NCBI GenBank assembly: GCA_044866075.1
Contig: JBIOTQ010000078.1
Coordinates: 1-33,326, forward strand
DNA: 33,326 nucleotides
Direction: 5' to 3'
Source: JBASRP01 sp044866075
GTDB taxonomy: Bacteria; Actinomycetota; AC-67
This document shows, piece after piece, positions 23,284 to 31,586 of this stretch; the first letter of the stretch is position 1; each line of letters opens with the position of its first letter. The position numbers were made by a program, and so were the translations under genes. The notes under the pieces were generated by a model. It made no database searches and was not told the origin of the DNA. It saw only the letters and a program-made list of their open reading frames with translations.

Positions 23284-23311
23284 ATTCCGGGCGGCCCGTC
23301 ATGCCCGGAAT
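23284..23311. repeat. Inverted repeat between the methyltransferase and protease genes
   Basis: ATTCCGGGC (23284-23292) and GCCCGGAAT (23303-23311) form a perfect 9-bp inverted repeat with a 10-base spacer. It lies in the 221-base divergent spacer, 132 bases before the protease start. It could be an operator or a hairpin in a leader; there is no T-run, so a terminator is not supported. Confidence 0.5.
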
Positions 23312-23321
23312 GTGGCGGCGA

Positions 23322-23354
23322 ATAGCCCGGGGGTCGTGCTCTAGATAGCCCGGG
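23322..23354. repeat. Direct repeat ATAGCCCGGG x2
   Basis: ATAGCCCGGG occurs at 23322-23331 and again at 23345-23354, 23 bp apart start to start, close to two helical turns. A TCTAGA precedes the second copy (23340-23345) and another lies at 23270-23275. The two copies may be binding sites for a regulator of the protease-kinase operon. Confidence 0.4.
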
Positions 23355-23442
23355 AGGACTATGTCTCGAACGCGCTCCGTGGCCGACAACTAAGCGTCTC
23401 CCGGAACCATCTGAAAGACGAATCGGCCAAAGGGGTGTCGGC

Positions 23443-25248
23443 GTGACGGTAGTGCTCGATCGGAACACCAGGATGCGGATGGCCGCAGCCGCGGTCGTCT
23501 TCGGCATCCTCGCCATGGCCGCCCCCTGGGCGACCAAGGCGAGCGACGGCCTGGTGTCCGTCATCGTCCGGGCGCTTCCCGGTCACAGCTCCGACGCCGA
23601 GGGCGCCGTCGAGGGCGCTGGCGGGCGGGTTCAGCGTCGTCTCGACATCATCGACGGCATCTCCGCGCGGATCCCGGCTTCGCGCATCCCCGCCGTCGAG
23701 AGCTCCGGCTTCGTGCGCTCGATCACCCTCAACCAGCCGATCCACCTGCTGCACGCGATCGACGGGTTCAACGCGGCGTCGGACCCCGGCTCCGTCTACA
23801 ACCTGACCTCTGACATCAAGGCGAACGACCTCTGGCGCGCGGGGATCACCGGCCAGGGCGTCGACGTCGCTCTGATCGACTCCGGATTCCTCCCCGTCAA
23901 TGGTTTGAGCGCCCCCGGCAAGGTGGTCCTCGGCCCGGACCTCTCGTTCGAGTCACAGGCGAGCAACCTCCGGTACCTGGACACCTTCGGCCACGGCACG
24001 CACATGGCGGGGATCATCGCGGGACGCGACGACGGCCTCACCCAGAGCCAGTACACGAGCCACGATAACTTCACCGGTGTTGCGCCGGACGCGCGCATCG
24101 TGAGCATCAAGGTCGCGACCGCCACGGGCGCGACCGACGTCTCGCAGGTGCTCGCGGCGATCGACTGGGTCGTGCAGCACCGCAACGACAACGGCATGAA
24201 CATCCGGGTCCTCAACCTGTCGTTCGGGACGGACGGGATCCAGGACTACACGCTCGACCCGCTCACGTACGCGGCAGAGGTCGCTTGGCGCAAGGGCATC
24301 GTCGTGGTCGTCGCAGCCGGCAACTCCGGCTACGGCACGGCGAAGCTCAACAACCCCGCGTACGACCCGTACGTGATCGCCGTCGGTGCGGACGACACGC
24401 GCGGCACACCCGCGACGGACGACGACGTCGTCCCCGCGTGGTCGAGCCGCGGTGACGGCACGCGCAACCCCGACGTCGTCGCTCCCGGCAAGTCGGTCGC
24501 GAGCCTCCGCGCTCCCGGGTCCTACGTGGACGCGCAGCACCCGGAGGGCCGCATCAACACGCGCCTCTTCCGCGGCAGCGGCACGTCGCAAGCTGCGGCT
24601 GCGGTCTCCGGCGCCGCTGCGCTCCTGATCTCGCAGCGTCCGAACCTCACGCCCGATCAGGTCAAGAAGCTTCTCACCTCCACCGCGGTTCCTCTGCCGT
24701 CGGCCGACCAAGTCGCGCAGGGTTCCGGTCTGATCCAACTGAAGGCGGCCTCGGCGGCGCCGACGCCGGCCTACACGCAGACGTGGCCGGTCGCGACGGG
24801 CACCGGTTCGCTCGAAGCGGCGCGCGGCTCCGCGCACGTGGCCACGCCCGAGGACGTCGAGCTGCGCGGCGAGATGGACATCTTCGGGAAGACATGGGAC
24901 GGCTCGACGTGGTCGGGCAGCTCCTGGGCCGGATCGACGTGGAGCGGTGGCCTGTGGAACGGCAGCACCTGGTCCGGGTCCACCTGGAGCGGCTCGACGT
25001 GGAGCGGCTCGACGTGGAGCGGCTCGACGTGGTCCGGGTCTACGTGGTCCGGGTCTACGTGGTCCGGTAGCACCTGGTCGGGTAATACCTGGTCCGGGTC
25101 CACCTGGTCGGGCTCGACCTGGAACGGATCGACGTGGTCCGGCTCCACCTGGAGCGGCTCGTCGTGGTCGGGTAGCAGCTGGTCTGGTAGCAGCTGGTCG
25201 GGTTCTTCGTGGAGCTCTGCAGGCTGGGGCTCCGAACCGATGGCTTAG
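23443..25248 (+). CDS. Secreted S8 (subtilisin-like) serine peptidase with C-terminal Trp-Ser-Gly pentapeptide repeats
   Basis: The 601-residue product starts with a signal peptide (basic n-region, hydrophobic AAAAVVFGILAMAAPWA, likely cleavage after ATKA near 33). An I9-like propeptide follows to about residue 105. The subtilase domain (about 115-435) has catalytic D146 (VALIDSGF), H184 (FGHGTHMAG), oxyanion N294 (AAGNSG) and S382 (GSGTSQAAA). From residue 484 to 592 it is about 22 pentapeptides of the form TWSGS or SWSGS. No sortase motif or C-terminal membrane anchor follows. The tail may bind the cell wall, carbohydrate or other chains; this is unknown. GTG 23443 follows AAGGGG by 8 bases. 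A membrane kinase gene follows 8 bases later. Confidence 0.93.
   Translation: MTVVLDRNTRMRMAAAAVVFGILAMAAPWATKASDGLVSVIVRALPGHSSDAEGAVEGAGGRVQRRLDIIDGISARIPASRIPAVESSGFVRSITLNQPIHLLHAIDGFNAASDPGSVYNLTSDIKANDLWRAGITGQGVDVALIDSGFLPVNGLSAPGKVVLGPDLSFESQASNLRYLDTFGHGTHMAGIIAGRDDGLTQSQYTSHDNFTGVAPDARIVSIKVATATGATDVSQVLAAIDWVVQHRNDNGMNIRVLNLSFGTDGIQDYTLDPLTYAAEVAWRKGIVVVVAAGNSGYGTAKLNNPAYDPYVIAVGADDTRGTPATDDDVVPAWSSRGDGTRNPDVVAPGKSVASLRAPGSYVDAQHPEGRINTRLFRGSGTSQAAAAVSGAAALLISQRPNLTPDQVKKLLTSTAVPLPSADQVAQGSGLIQLKAASAAPTPAYTQTWPVATGTGSLEAARGSAHVATPEDVELRGEMDIFGKTWDGSTWSGSSWAGSTWSGGLWNGSTWSGSTWSGSTWSGSTWSGSTWSGSTWSGSTWSGSTWSGNTWSGSTWSGSTWNGSTWSGSTWSGSSWSGSSWSGSSWSGSSWSSAGWGSEPMA
24892..25218 (+). repeat. 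In-frame 15-bp tandem repeat array encoding W-S-G-S-T/S pentapeptides
   Basis: About 22 units of 15 bases encode a Trp every fifth residue. Some units are identical at the DNA level (GGCTCGACGTGGAGC at 24991-25005 and 25006-25020) while others differ only in synonymous codons. Variant units (TWDGS, SWAGS, LWNGS, TWNGS) sit mainly at the N-terminal side, and serine-type units (SWSGS) cluster at the end. This suggests growth of the array from its middle by slippage or unequal exchange, with selection keeping the Trp spacing. Confidence 0.92.
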
Positions 25249-25256
25249 GAGCCGTC

Positions 25257-27266
25257 ATGATCATCTCCGCAACAGGACCTAAGATGCGCATGCCTCGGAT
25301 CGCCGCACTCACCGGGCCCTCGGGCATCTGGACGCTGGCGATCGGGAGCGCGGCCGTCGCGCTGGCCCTCATGCTGGGCGCGGTTCGGCACCTCGCGGCG
25401 CCGGATCTCGGTTTCCACATGGCGTGGCCGGTGCTGGCGCTGATGTTCGTGCTCTCCGAGTTGTTCGTCGTCCACCTGCAGTTCCGGGGCGATGCCCACT
25501 CGTTGTCGCTCAACGAGGTCGTGTTGGTCCTTGGGCTCTTCTTCACCGAGCCGGCTGGGCTCGTGCTCGCGCAGCTGGTCGGCGCGGCGGTGGCGTTGAT
25601 CGCGTTCCGCCGGCAGCAGGCGATCAAGGTGATCTTCAACCTCAGTCATCTTTGCCTCGAGGCGTCGCTCGCCGTGCTGGTCTTCGGCGTGCTGATCAAG
25701 GGGCACGCCGCGGTCGGCCCCGCCGGGTGGATTGCGGCGCTCGCGGCGTGCGCGGTCTCGTCGGCCACCGCCGGCGCGTTCGTTCAGACGGCGATCGCGC
25801 TCTCGCAAGGAGTGTTCGTGCGCCGCACGGTGGTCCGCAACGTGGCGTTCGCCCTCGCGGTCGCGGCGTGCAACACGAGTCTCGGACTTGCCGCCGTCCA
25901 GATGATCGCCCACGACGCGCGGTCTGCGTGGCTGATCGTGATGCCGGTGATCGTCGTCTACCTGGCCTACCGCGGCTACTCGCGCCAGCGGCAGAAGCAC
26001 GAGAGCCTCGAGTTCCTCTACGAGTCCACGCGTCGCCTGCAGCGCGCGGCGACGATCGACGACGCGCTCCGGGTGCTGCTCGAGCAAGCGCGCACGATGT
26101 TCCGCGCCGAGATGGCTTGGATCACCTTCTTCGGTCCCGAGGACGGCCGTCCGATGCGCACGATCCTCGGGCCCGGCGACCGCGTGCAGGTCATCGACCC
26201 GATCGACCTCGACCCGCGCGAAGGCGTCTGGGCACGGGTCGCGGCCGAGGCGCAGCCGGTCCTGCTTGCGCGCCCCATCCGCAGCGAGCGGCTGCGCGCC
26301 TACTTCGACGGCTTCGGAATCCGCGACGCGATCGTCGCGCCGATCGCCGGCGACAACGGCGTGACGGGCACGATGCTCGTCGGAAACCGACTCGGTCAGG
26401 TGGCGTCGTTCAACGAGGAAGACGTCCGCGTGCTCGAGACCCTCGCCAACCACGCCAGCGTTTCCCTGCAGAAGGTGCGGCTCGTCTCTCGTCTCGAGGA
26501 CGCGCTCGCGCATATGACCGAGCTCCACAAGGCGAAGGACGACTTCGTCGCGACGGTGTCCCACGAGCTGCGCACGCCGCTCACGTCTATCCAGGGTTTC
26601 GTGCAGACGATGCTGCGTCCGGACGCGTCGTTCCAGCCTGAGGAGCAGCGTGAGTTCCTCGAGGTCGTCGACCGGCAAAGCCGACGGCTGCGCGCGCTGA
26701 TCGAGGATCTGCTCGTCGTGTCGCGCATCGAGGAGCACGAACCCGGCCCGCTGCCGTCCCTCGTCTCGATCCAGGCGCTGGCGCGGCAGGCCGTCGCCGA
26801 CCTCGATGGCAAGCGGCGCGGGCACGACGTGCGGTTCCGCTTCGCCGAGCCGATGCCGCTCGTCAACACGGATGAAGAGATGACGTACCGCATCCTGAGC
26901 AACGTGATCGACAACGCCTTCAAGTACACGCCGGAGGGGTCCCTCGTCGTTGTGAGCGCACGCTCCGAAGGCGCGGGCGTTCGCATCTCGGTGGCCGATC
27001 AGGGCGACGGGATCCCCGATGAGATGCGCTCTCGGATCTTCGACCGGTTCTTCCAGGTCGATCAGAGCCACACGCGCGAGGTCGGCGGCGCCGGTCTGGG
27101 CCTGTACATCTGCCGGCGCCTCGCGGAGGCGCTGCGCGGCCGGCTCTGGCTCGAGCACTCGAACGCCGCCGGATCCGTGTTCACACTCTGGATCCCGAAC
27201 CTCTCGACGGAGACCGGACTTCCGTCGGCGCCGGCCGAGCGTCAGATCGGAGCCGCGGCGTCCTGA
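25257..27266 (+). CDS. Membrane sensor histidine kinase with GAF domain
   Basis: The 669-residue product has a 7- to 8-helix membrane N terminus (about residues 23-238), with no large extracellular loop. A GAF domain follows (about 265-405). Next come HisKA with phosphoacceptor H436 (SHELRTPLTSIQGF) and an HATPase domain with NVIDNAFKYTPEGS (N box), VADQGDGIPDE (G1) and GGAGLGLYICRRL (G2). It would sense a membrane or intracellular signal and phosphorylate a response regulator. No regulator is adjacent; the stand-alone receiver at 963 is 24 kb away. ATG 25257 was chosen because GGAG is 6-7 bases upstream and overlaps the protease stop region. Co-transcription with the protease suggests a shared envelope function. 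The last 25 bases overlap the convergent gene. Confidence 0.93.
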   Translation: MIISATGPKMRMPRIAALTGPSGIWTLAIGSAAVALALMLGAVRHLAAPDLGFHMAWPVLALMFVLSELFVVHLQFRGDAHSLSLNEVVLVLGLFFTEPAGLVLAQLVGAAVALIAFRRQQAIKVIFNLSHLCLEASLAVLVFGVLIKGHAAVGPAGWIAALAACAVSSATAGAFVQTAIALSQGVFVRRTVVRNVAFALAVAACNTSLGLAAVQMIAHDARSAWLIVMPVIVVYLAYRGYSRQRQKHESLEFLYESTRRLQRAATIDDALRVLLEQARTMFRAEMAWITFFGPEDGRPMRTILGPGDRVQVIDPIDLDPREGVWARVAAEAQPVLLARPIRSERLRAYFDGFGIRDAIVAPIAGDNGVTGTMLVGNRLGQVASFNEEDVRVLETLANHASVSLQKVRLVSRLEDALAHMTELHKAKDDFVATVSHELRTPLTSIQGFVQTMLRPDASFQPEEQREFLEVVDRQSRRLRALIEDLLVVSRIEEHEPGPLPSLVSIQALARQAVADLDGKRRGHDVRFRFAEPMPLVNTDEEMTYRILSNVIDNAFKYTPEGSLVVVSARSEGAGVRISVADQGDGIPDEMRSRIFDRFFQVDQSHTREVGGAGLGLYICRRLAEALRGRLWLEHSNAAGSVFTLWIPNLSTETGLPSAPAERQIGAAAS

Positions 27267-28729
27267 TCGTCCGACGCCGCGACGGCTGCGGTCTCACGGC
27301 GTCTCGTGATCGCGGCGTCGATCGCGGCGTCGATCGCGGCGATCACGATGATGATCACGCCGATTCGTAGCAGGATCGCTTCCTGTATCCCGTAGCGCAC
27401 GAAGTCCCCCCAGCCGATGACGAGGCTCACGACGAGGTTGCCGAGGCTCGCCAGGACCAGCGTCAGGCCGGCGATCAGGAGCCACGCCCGGCGCTGGATG
27501 CCCCTCACCCACGCCATCAGGATCACCGAAAGGGCGATCAGTCCGAAGGCTCCGGGCAGCACGAACCGTCCTCGGGGGAAGATCCAGCGGCTGACGGCCC
27601 CCGGCAGGATGGGGACGGGTTTGGCGAAGACACGGAGGTCGTTGTCCAGGGTCTTCGGCAGGGTCTCGACGATGACGCGCGCGAAATGCTTCGGATCCGC
27701 GAGCGTGTAACGGTATCCGTTATCAGACGCGTTCTCGCTCACCCACCTCGCCAGGTCCGGGCAGCTGAGGAAGGCCTCGGTGAAACGGCCCATCTGCAAA
27801 CCCGATAGTGCGGCGGCACGTTCGGCGGCGCGACAGGGGGGCATGCCCAAACGGTTTTCGTAGATCCTCTTCATCCGGGGGTCCTTCAAGACCAAGAGGC
27901 GGAGGCGGTACAGCGTCGTCGCCTCACCGATACGGAACCCCTTCCCCCAGGACGCGTACGAGCGATCGATCCGGGGCACGATCGCCGCGTACCACCCGAG
28001 CCCCATCGCCAGCACGAGCGCGGCGACAAGGGCCCACCGACCGCGGCCCCGATGCCGCAGCCCGTACACGGCGACGACCACGGCGAGGAGGGCGGCGAAA
28101 AGGGCGACGTCCTGGCGCGTGAACATCCACCAGAACGCGGCGAGGGTCATCCCGCCGAGCGCCAACGAAGACGTCTTCTTCACCCAGATGGCGAAGAGCC
28201 CGCCGGCGAGCACGCCCAAGCTGATCGAGAGCGACTCGGAGAGGAGGGAATAGTCCCACCGGGCGACGCTCGGCGTCAGGGCGAGCGTGAAGCTCGCGGC
28301 CAGGACGATGCTCTTCGCGGTAACACCGCGCATGTGTATCCACAGCCCGACGCCGAGAACGCTCCACGCCACGGTGCCGATCACCCACTGCGCGACGGCG
28401 CGCGCGTGGTCGGTCGGCAGGAGCGAGTAGAACAGCGGCACGCCCCACAACCGTGGTGCCCGTCCGGTGAACGAGACCGGATGCGCGAGCAATCCGCCCC
28501 CGCCGGCCCTGTTGCGGATGTACGAGCTGGTGTCGTACGAGGTGAAGACCTGGAACCGGAAGAGGATGATGAGGCGCGCGATGAGGAACGCCGCGATCAG
28601 CGACCCGGCGATCACCAGAGCGCGGTGCTCGGACAGGACGGCACGCCAGTCCCTCTTCGATGGCTGGAGCGCCTGCGGATCAAGTGCGAACGTCTCGGCA
28701 GCGTCCGCGCCGGCGTGCGTCGATTCCAA
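27242..28729 (-). CDS. Polytopic membrane protein, possibly GT-C-type glycosyltransferase
   Basis: The 495-residue product has about ten to eleven hydrophobic helices (for example ALVIAGSLIAAFLIARLIIL near 37-56, and ILMAWVRGIQ then LLIAGLTLVLASLGNLVVSL near the end). A soluble loop of about 110 residues lies around residues 250-370. After the first helix, FTSYDTSSYI places an acidic residue in the first external loop, where GT-C glycosyltransferases keep their catalytic Asp or Glu. That resemblance is the only functional hint, so lipid-linked sugar transfer is a guess. The TTG at 28729 has GAGGG about 6 bases upstream. A TATAAA sits about 30 bases upstream of the start. The gene runs tail to tail with the kinase gene. 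Confidence 0.75.
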   Translation of the reverse strand: MESTHAGADAAETFALDPQALQPSKRDWRAVLSEHRALVIAGSLIAAFLIARLIILFRFQVFTSYDTSSYIRNRAGGGGLLAHPVSFTGRAPRLWGVPLFYSLLPTDHARAVAQWVIGTVAWSVLGVGLWIHMRGVTAKSIVLAASFTLALTPSVARWDYSLLSESLSISLGVLAGGLFAIWVKKTSSLALGGMTLAAFWWMFTRQDVALFAALLAVVVAVYGLRHRGRGRWALVAALVLAMGLGWYAAIVPRIDRSYASWGKGFRIGEATTLYRLRLLVLKDPRMKRIYENRLGMPPCRAAERAAALSGLQMGRFTEAFLSCPDLARWVSENASDNGYRYTLADPKHFARVIVETLPKTLDNDLRVFAKPVPILPGAVSRWIFPRGRFVLPGAFGLIALSVILMAWVRGIQRRAWLLIAGLTLVLASLGNLVVSLVIGWGDFVRYGIQEAILLRIGVIIIVIAAIDAAIDAAITRRRETAAVAASDDQDAAAPI

Positions 28730-28754
28730 AAGAGGCCCTCAGAGAATTTGGCCC

Positions 28755-28760
28755 TTTATA
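28755..28760 (-). promoter_or_regulatory. -10-like TATAAA ahead of the polytopic membrane protein gene
   Basis: The minus strand reads GATATAAAGGG here, an AT-rich island in GC-rich DNA, about 26 bases before the TTG start. No good -35 hexamer is seen at 16-18 bases, so this is a weak call. It would allow transcription separate from the upstream thioesterase. Confidence 0.3.
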
Positions 28761-28801
28761 TCAGCCGGGACCGGCCGCAGGAGCGAGCGAAAGAGCTTCG
28801 C

Positions 28802-29638
28802 TCAGGCCGGAACGGGACGGCACAGCATCTGCTGGCCACCGGTGGCGACGAGCATGCCGCCCTGCGCCCAGATCTGTGCGCTGCTCCCGATCAACCCGTC
28901 GGTCGCGATCGGCGACTCGACACGGGAATAGAGCCACTCCGCGTGCGGGGCGAGGCGATGGAAGCGAACGGAGAGCTCGATGGTCGGCGCGACGAAGGAC
29001 GGCGGCTCCGCGAGCGCCATCATCGCCGCGGGCCAGCCCAGGGTATCGATGAGCACGAGGGACCGCGCCGCGTCGAGGAACGGATCGTCGAACGTCGCGC
29101 CCGGACGGAAGCGGCACCAGCTCTCGCGGAGCGGCGGGCCCGGCGGCCGGTCCCACCAGCTTCCCTCCCACAGCTCGAGCGGCCGCTCCTCGATGTTCGA
29201 CCAGAAACGCCAGTAGGGGTTGTCCGAAGCGACGTTCTGCCAGGCCTCGAGACCGTCGGGACCTTTCACGTCGGGGATCGGTGCCGCGTCGTACTCGATA
29301 CCGTGCATGCCCTCGTCGATCGTCCACACCGTCGCGTCCAGGAACGGTTGGTCTTTCTGGATGAGCGTGACCCGGATCGCTTCCGAGCGCCTGGCGGCGC
29401 GGATCGTCGCCACCTCGATGTCGATCGGCGCGAAGGACGCGACCGCGAGGTAGTTGCAGGAGTAGCTCGCCGGGCGACGGAAGCGGCTATGCGCGCCGGC
29501 CGCGCGGAGCGCGATCGTGGAGACGTACCCGCCGGCCGGGCCCCACAGCTCCCAGGCGTCGGAGAGCACCGCGCGGTAATGACCGCCCATGCCCTCGACG
29601 GCCGTATCCGTCTGGAAATCCCCCATCGGATCGTGCAC
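28802..29638 (-). CDS. Thioesterase-superfamily protein (TesB-like double hotdog)
   Basis: The 278-residue product resembles acyl-CoA thioesterases of the PF13622 type. The first hotdog carries WELWGPAGGYVSTIALRAAG, with the typical G-G-Y, then SCNYLAVASFAPIDIEVATI and RSEAIRVTLIQKDQPFLDAT. The second carries ARSLVLIDTLGWPAAMMAL, ELSVRFHR and a final SSAQIWAQGGMLVATGGQQM. It probably acts on medium- or long-chain acyl-CoA. The GTG at 29638 precedes conserved sequence closely; ATG 29626 is an alternative. It follows the exporter permease gene by 47 bases on the same strand, so it may be read through from that operon, though a functional link is not obvious. Confidence 0.85.
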   Translation of the reverse strand: MHDPMGDFQTDTAVEGMGGHYRAVLSDAWELWGPAGGYVSTIALRAAGAHSRFRRPASYSCNYLAVASFAPIDIEVATIRAARRSEAIRVTLIQKDQPFLDATVWTIDEGMHGIEYDAAPIPDVKGPDGLEAWQNVASDNPYWRFWSNIEERPLELWEGSWWDRPPGPPLRESWCRFRPGATFDDPFLDAARSLVLIDTLGWPAAMMALAEPPSFVAPTIELSVRFHRLAPHAEWLYSRVESPIATDGLIGSSAQIWAQGGMLVATGGQQMLCRPVPA

Positions 29639-29685
29639 GAGCCGATCCTAGCGACGGGTTGTGACGATCCGCCGTGGATTTCTCT

Positions 29686-30858
29686 CTACACCGAGCGCAA
29701 CGCCTCGGTCGGCGCCAGCCGGGCCGCGCGCGCGGCCGGATACAGGCCGGCGATGCCGCCCATCACGAGCGACGCCCCCAGGCCGCCGGCGACCGCGATG
29801 GGCGGGACGAGCAGCACCCACCCGCGGGTGGCCGCGAAGATCGCAGTCGCGGTCACGCCGAGAGCGACCCCGACGGCGCCGCCGACGCCGGACAGCAGCA
29901 ACGACTCGCTGAGGAACTGTGTGCGAACGTGCCGCTTCGTCGCGCCGAGGGCTCGGCGCAGCCCGATCTCGGGGCGCCGTTCGAGCACACTGATCACCAT
30001 CACGTTGGCGATGCCGACGCCGCCGACGAGCAGCGCGATCGCGCCGAGCCCGAGAAACAGAGTCCGGAACGCGATCTGCGCCGCGGCGCGCGCCTGCAGC
30101 GCGTCCGACGGCCGTTGCACGTCGACCTCTTCGGGGTGTTCGGGGTTCGCCGTCGCGCCGAGCAGCCCCCGCACCCGCGCGACGTCGTCGGGGTCGGCGC
30201 GGACGTAGATGCGCGACGCGGATGTGCTCGCGTCGAGGCGCTCCTCTGAGACCGGGCGGCCGATCAGCGCAGCACGATCGAGGTCGGGCGACAGTGGCAA
30301 GGGATCCATGATCCCGATCACGGTGTAGTACTCGTCGCCGATCAGCACGCGCACTCGTCCCGACAGGTCGTAGATGCCGAGCCGTTCGGCCGCGACGCTG
30401 CCGAGGACGACGGTCGGATACTTCGCGGTCGCCTCGTCGAGGAACCGGCCCTCGGCCATCGACCCGCCGAGGGTCGACAGCAAGGTCGTGTCGACGGCCC
30501 GGACGCGAAGCCCGTTGCTCTCGCCGCGCGGGATCCATTCGGAGCGCCGAACGCGCTCGGACAGAGAGGTCGTCGCCGACGAGACCGTGACGCCGTCGAT
30601 GCGGCGCACCATCTCCTCGGCTTCCTCCGGCAGCGTGACGTCGTCGCCGAAGATCGTCTTCCCCGGCGCGGCGGTCAGAAGATTCGTGCCGAGCGTGTCG
30701 AGCTGCGACAGGAGATCGGCGCGGCTCGAGTCCGACAGCGCGAGGACGGCAACCATCGACGCGACGCCGATTGCGATCCCGAGCGCCGACAACGTTGAGC
30801 GCAGCCGCCGCGTGCGCAGGCCGCCGGCGGCGACGCGCGCGAGGTCGCGGGCCTTCAT
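29686..30858 (-). CDS. MacB-type ABC transporter permease
   Basis: The 390-residue product has an N-terminal helix (LRSTLSALGIAIGVASMVAVLAL, near residues 19-41), a large extracytoplasmic MacB periplasmic-core-like domain (about 45-260), and three C-terminal FtsX-type helices. The conserved RRPEIGLRRALGATKRHVR cytoplasmic loop is present. It ends in LYPAARAARLAPTEALR, the typical MacB/FtsX C-terminal motif. It would work as a homodimer with the upstream ATPase to move a substrate by mechanotransmission across the membrane. The start overlaps the ATPase stop as ATGA (30855-30858). Confidence 0.94.
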   Translation of the reverse strand: MKARDLARVAAGGLRTRRLRSTLSALGIAIGVASMVAVLALSDSSRADLLSQLDTLGTNLLTAAPGKTIFGDDVTLPEEAEEMVRRIDGVTVSSATTSLSERVRRSEWIPRGESNGLRVRAVDTTLLSTLGGSMAEGRFLDEATAKYPTVVLGSVAAERLGIYDLSGRVRVLIGDEYYTVIGIMDPLPLSPDLDRAALIGRPVSEERLDASTSASRIYVRADPDDVARVRGLLGATANPEHPEEVDVQRPSDALQARAAAQIAFRTLFLGLGAIALLVGGVGIANVMVISVLERRPEIGLRRALGATKRHVRTQFLSESLLLSGVGGAVGVALGVTATAIFAATRGWVLLVPPIAVAGGLGASLVMGGIAGLYPAARAARLAPTEALRSV

Positions 30859-31586
30859 GACCGCGTGTCTCCGACGACCAGCCCGTCGCGCAGCTCGATG
30901 CGCCGCGGGAAAGACGCGGCGATGTCGCGGTCGTGCGTGACGAGAACGATCGCAGTCCCGTCCGCGTTCAGCTCGCGTAAGAGGTCGACGATCTCTGCGC
31001 TCGACGCCGAGTCGAGGTTCCCGGTCGGCTCGTCCGCAAACACCAGCGCCGGGCGCGCCAGCACCGCGCGCGCGATCGCGACGCGCTGCCTCTCGCCGCC
31101 CGACAGCTTCGACGGTGGGTGATGCATCCGGTGCGCGAGCCCGACCCGCGCCAAGGCCTCCTGCGCGCTCGCGCGCCGGTCTGGGTGGGGCACGCCCGCG
31201 TACAGGAGGCCGTTGGCGACGTTCTCGAGCGCCGACATGCCGTCGAGCAGGAAGAACTGCTGGAACACGAACCCGATGCTCGACGCGCGTAGGCTCGCGA
31301 GCGAGCGGTCGGACGCCCGGGCGACGTCGTGTCCGAGGACGAACACCTCGCCCTCGGACGGGCGGTCGAGCGTGCTCATGACGTGGAGAAGCGTCGACTT
31401 GCCGGACCCGGACGGCCCCACGACGGCGACCGGCTCGGCTTCGTCGATCTCGAGCGTCACGCCGCGCAGGACCTCGACGTCGCCCGGGTAGACCTTGCGG
31501 ACGGCGCGCAGCTCGATGGCCGGGACGCTGCGGTCGCCGTCCATCGAGCGCCGCACGGTGATGGGGGAGCGCACGAACATGCTCAT
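30855..31586 (-). CDS. ABC transporter ATP-binding protein (MacB/LolD type)
   Basis: The 243-residue ATPase has Walker A GPSGSGKST, a Q-loop FVFQQFFLL, the signature LSGGERQRVAIARA, Walker B ALVFADEPTGNLDS and the H-loop LVTHD. The E-P-T-G-N-L-D-S string is typical of the MacB/LolD/FtsE subfamily. The ATG at 31586 overlaps the adaptor stop as ATGA; ATG 31580 and ATG 31544 (MDGDRS) are alternatives. It energises the neighbouring permease. The exported substrate cannot be read from sequence and could be a peptide, a drug or a lipid-type molecule. Confidence 0.95.
   Translation of the reverse strand: MSMFVRSPITVRRSMDGDRSVPAIELRAVRKVYPGDVEVLRGVTLEIDEAEPVAVVGPSGSGKSTLLHVMSTLDRPSEGEVFVLGHDVARASDRSLASLRASSIGFVFQQFFLLDGMSALENVANGLLYAGVPHPDRRASAQEALARVGLAHRMHHPPSKLSGGERQRVAIARAVLARPALVFADEPTGNLDSASSAEIVDLLRELNADGTAIVLVTHDRDIAASFPRRIELRDGLVVGDTRS

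Noticed and set aside
23284..23311. Rho-independent terminator for the methyltransferase or protease genes
   Set aside because: The hairpin lies upstream of both divergent genes and has no T-run.
24892..25218. Possible CRISPR or satellite array
   Set aside because: The 15-bp units are in frame with the protease, encode a regular pentapeptide and have no spacers.
28052..30208. 718-codon plus-strand frame opposite the membrane protein, thioesterase and permease genes
   Set aside because: It spans several real minus-strand genes with clear domains; its composition is typical of antisense GC-rich sequence.
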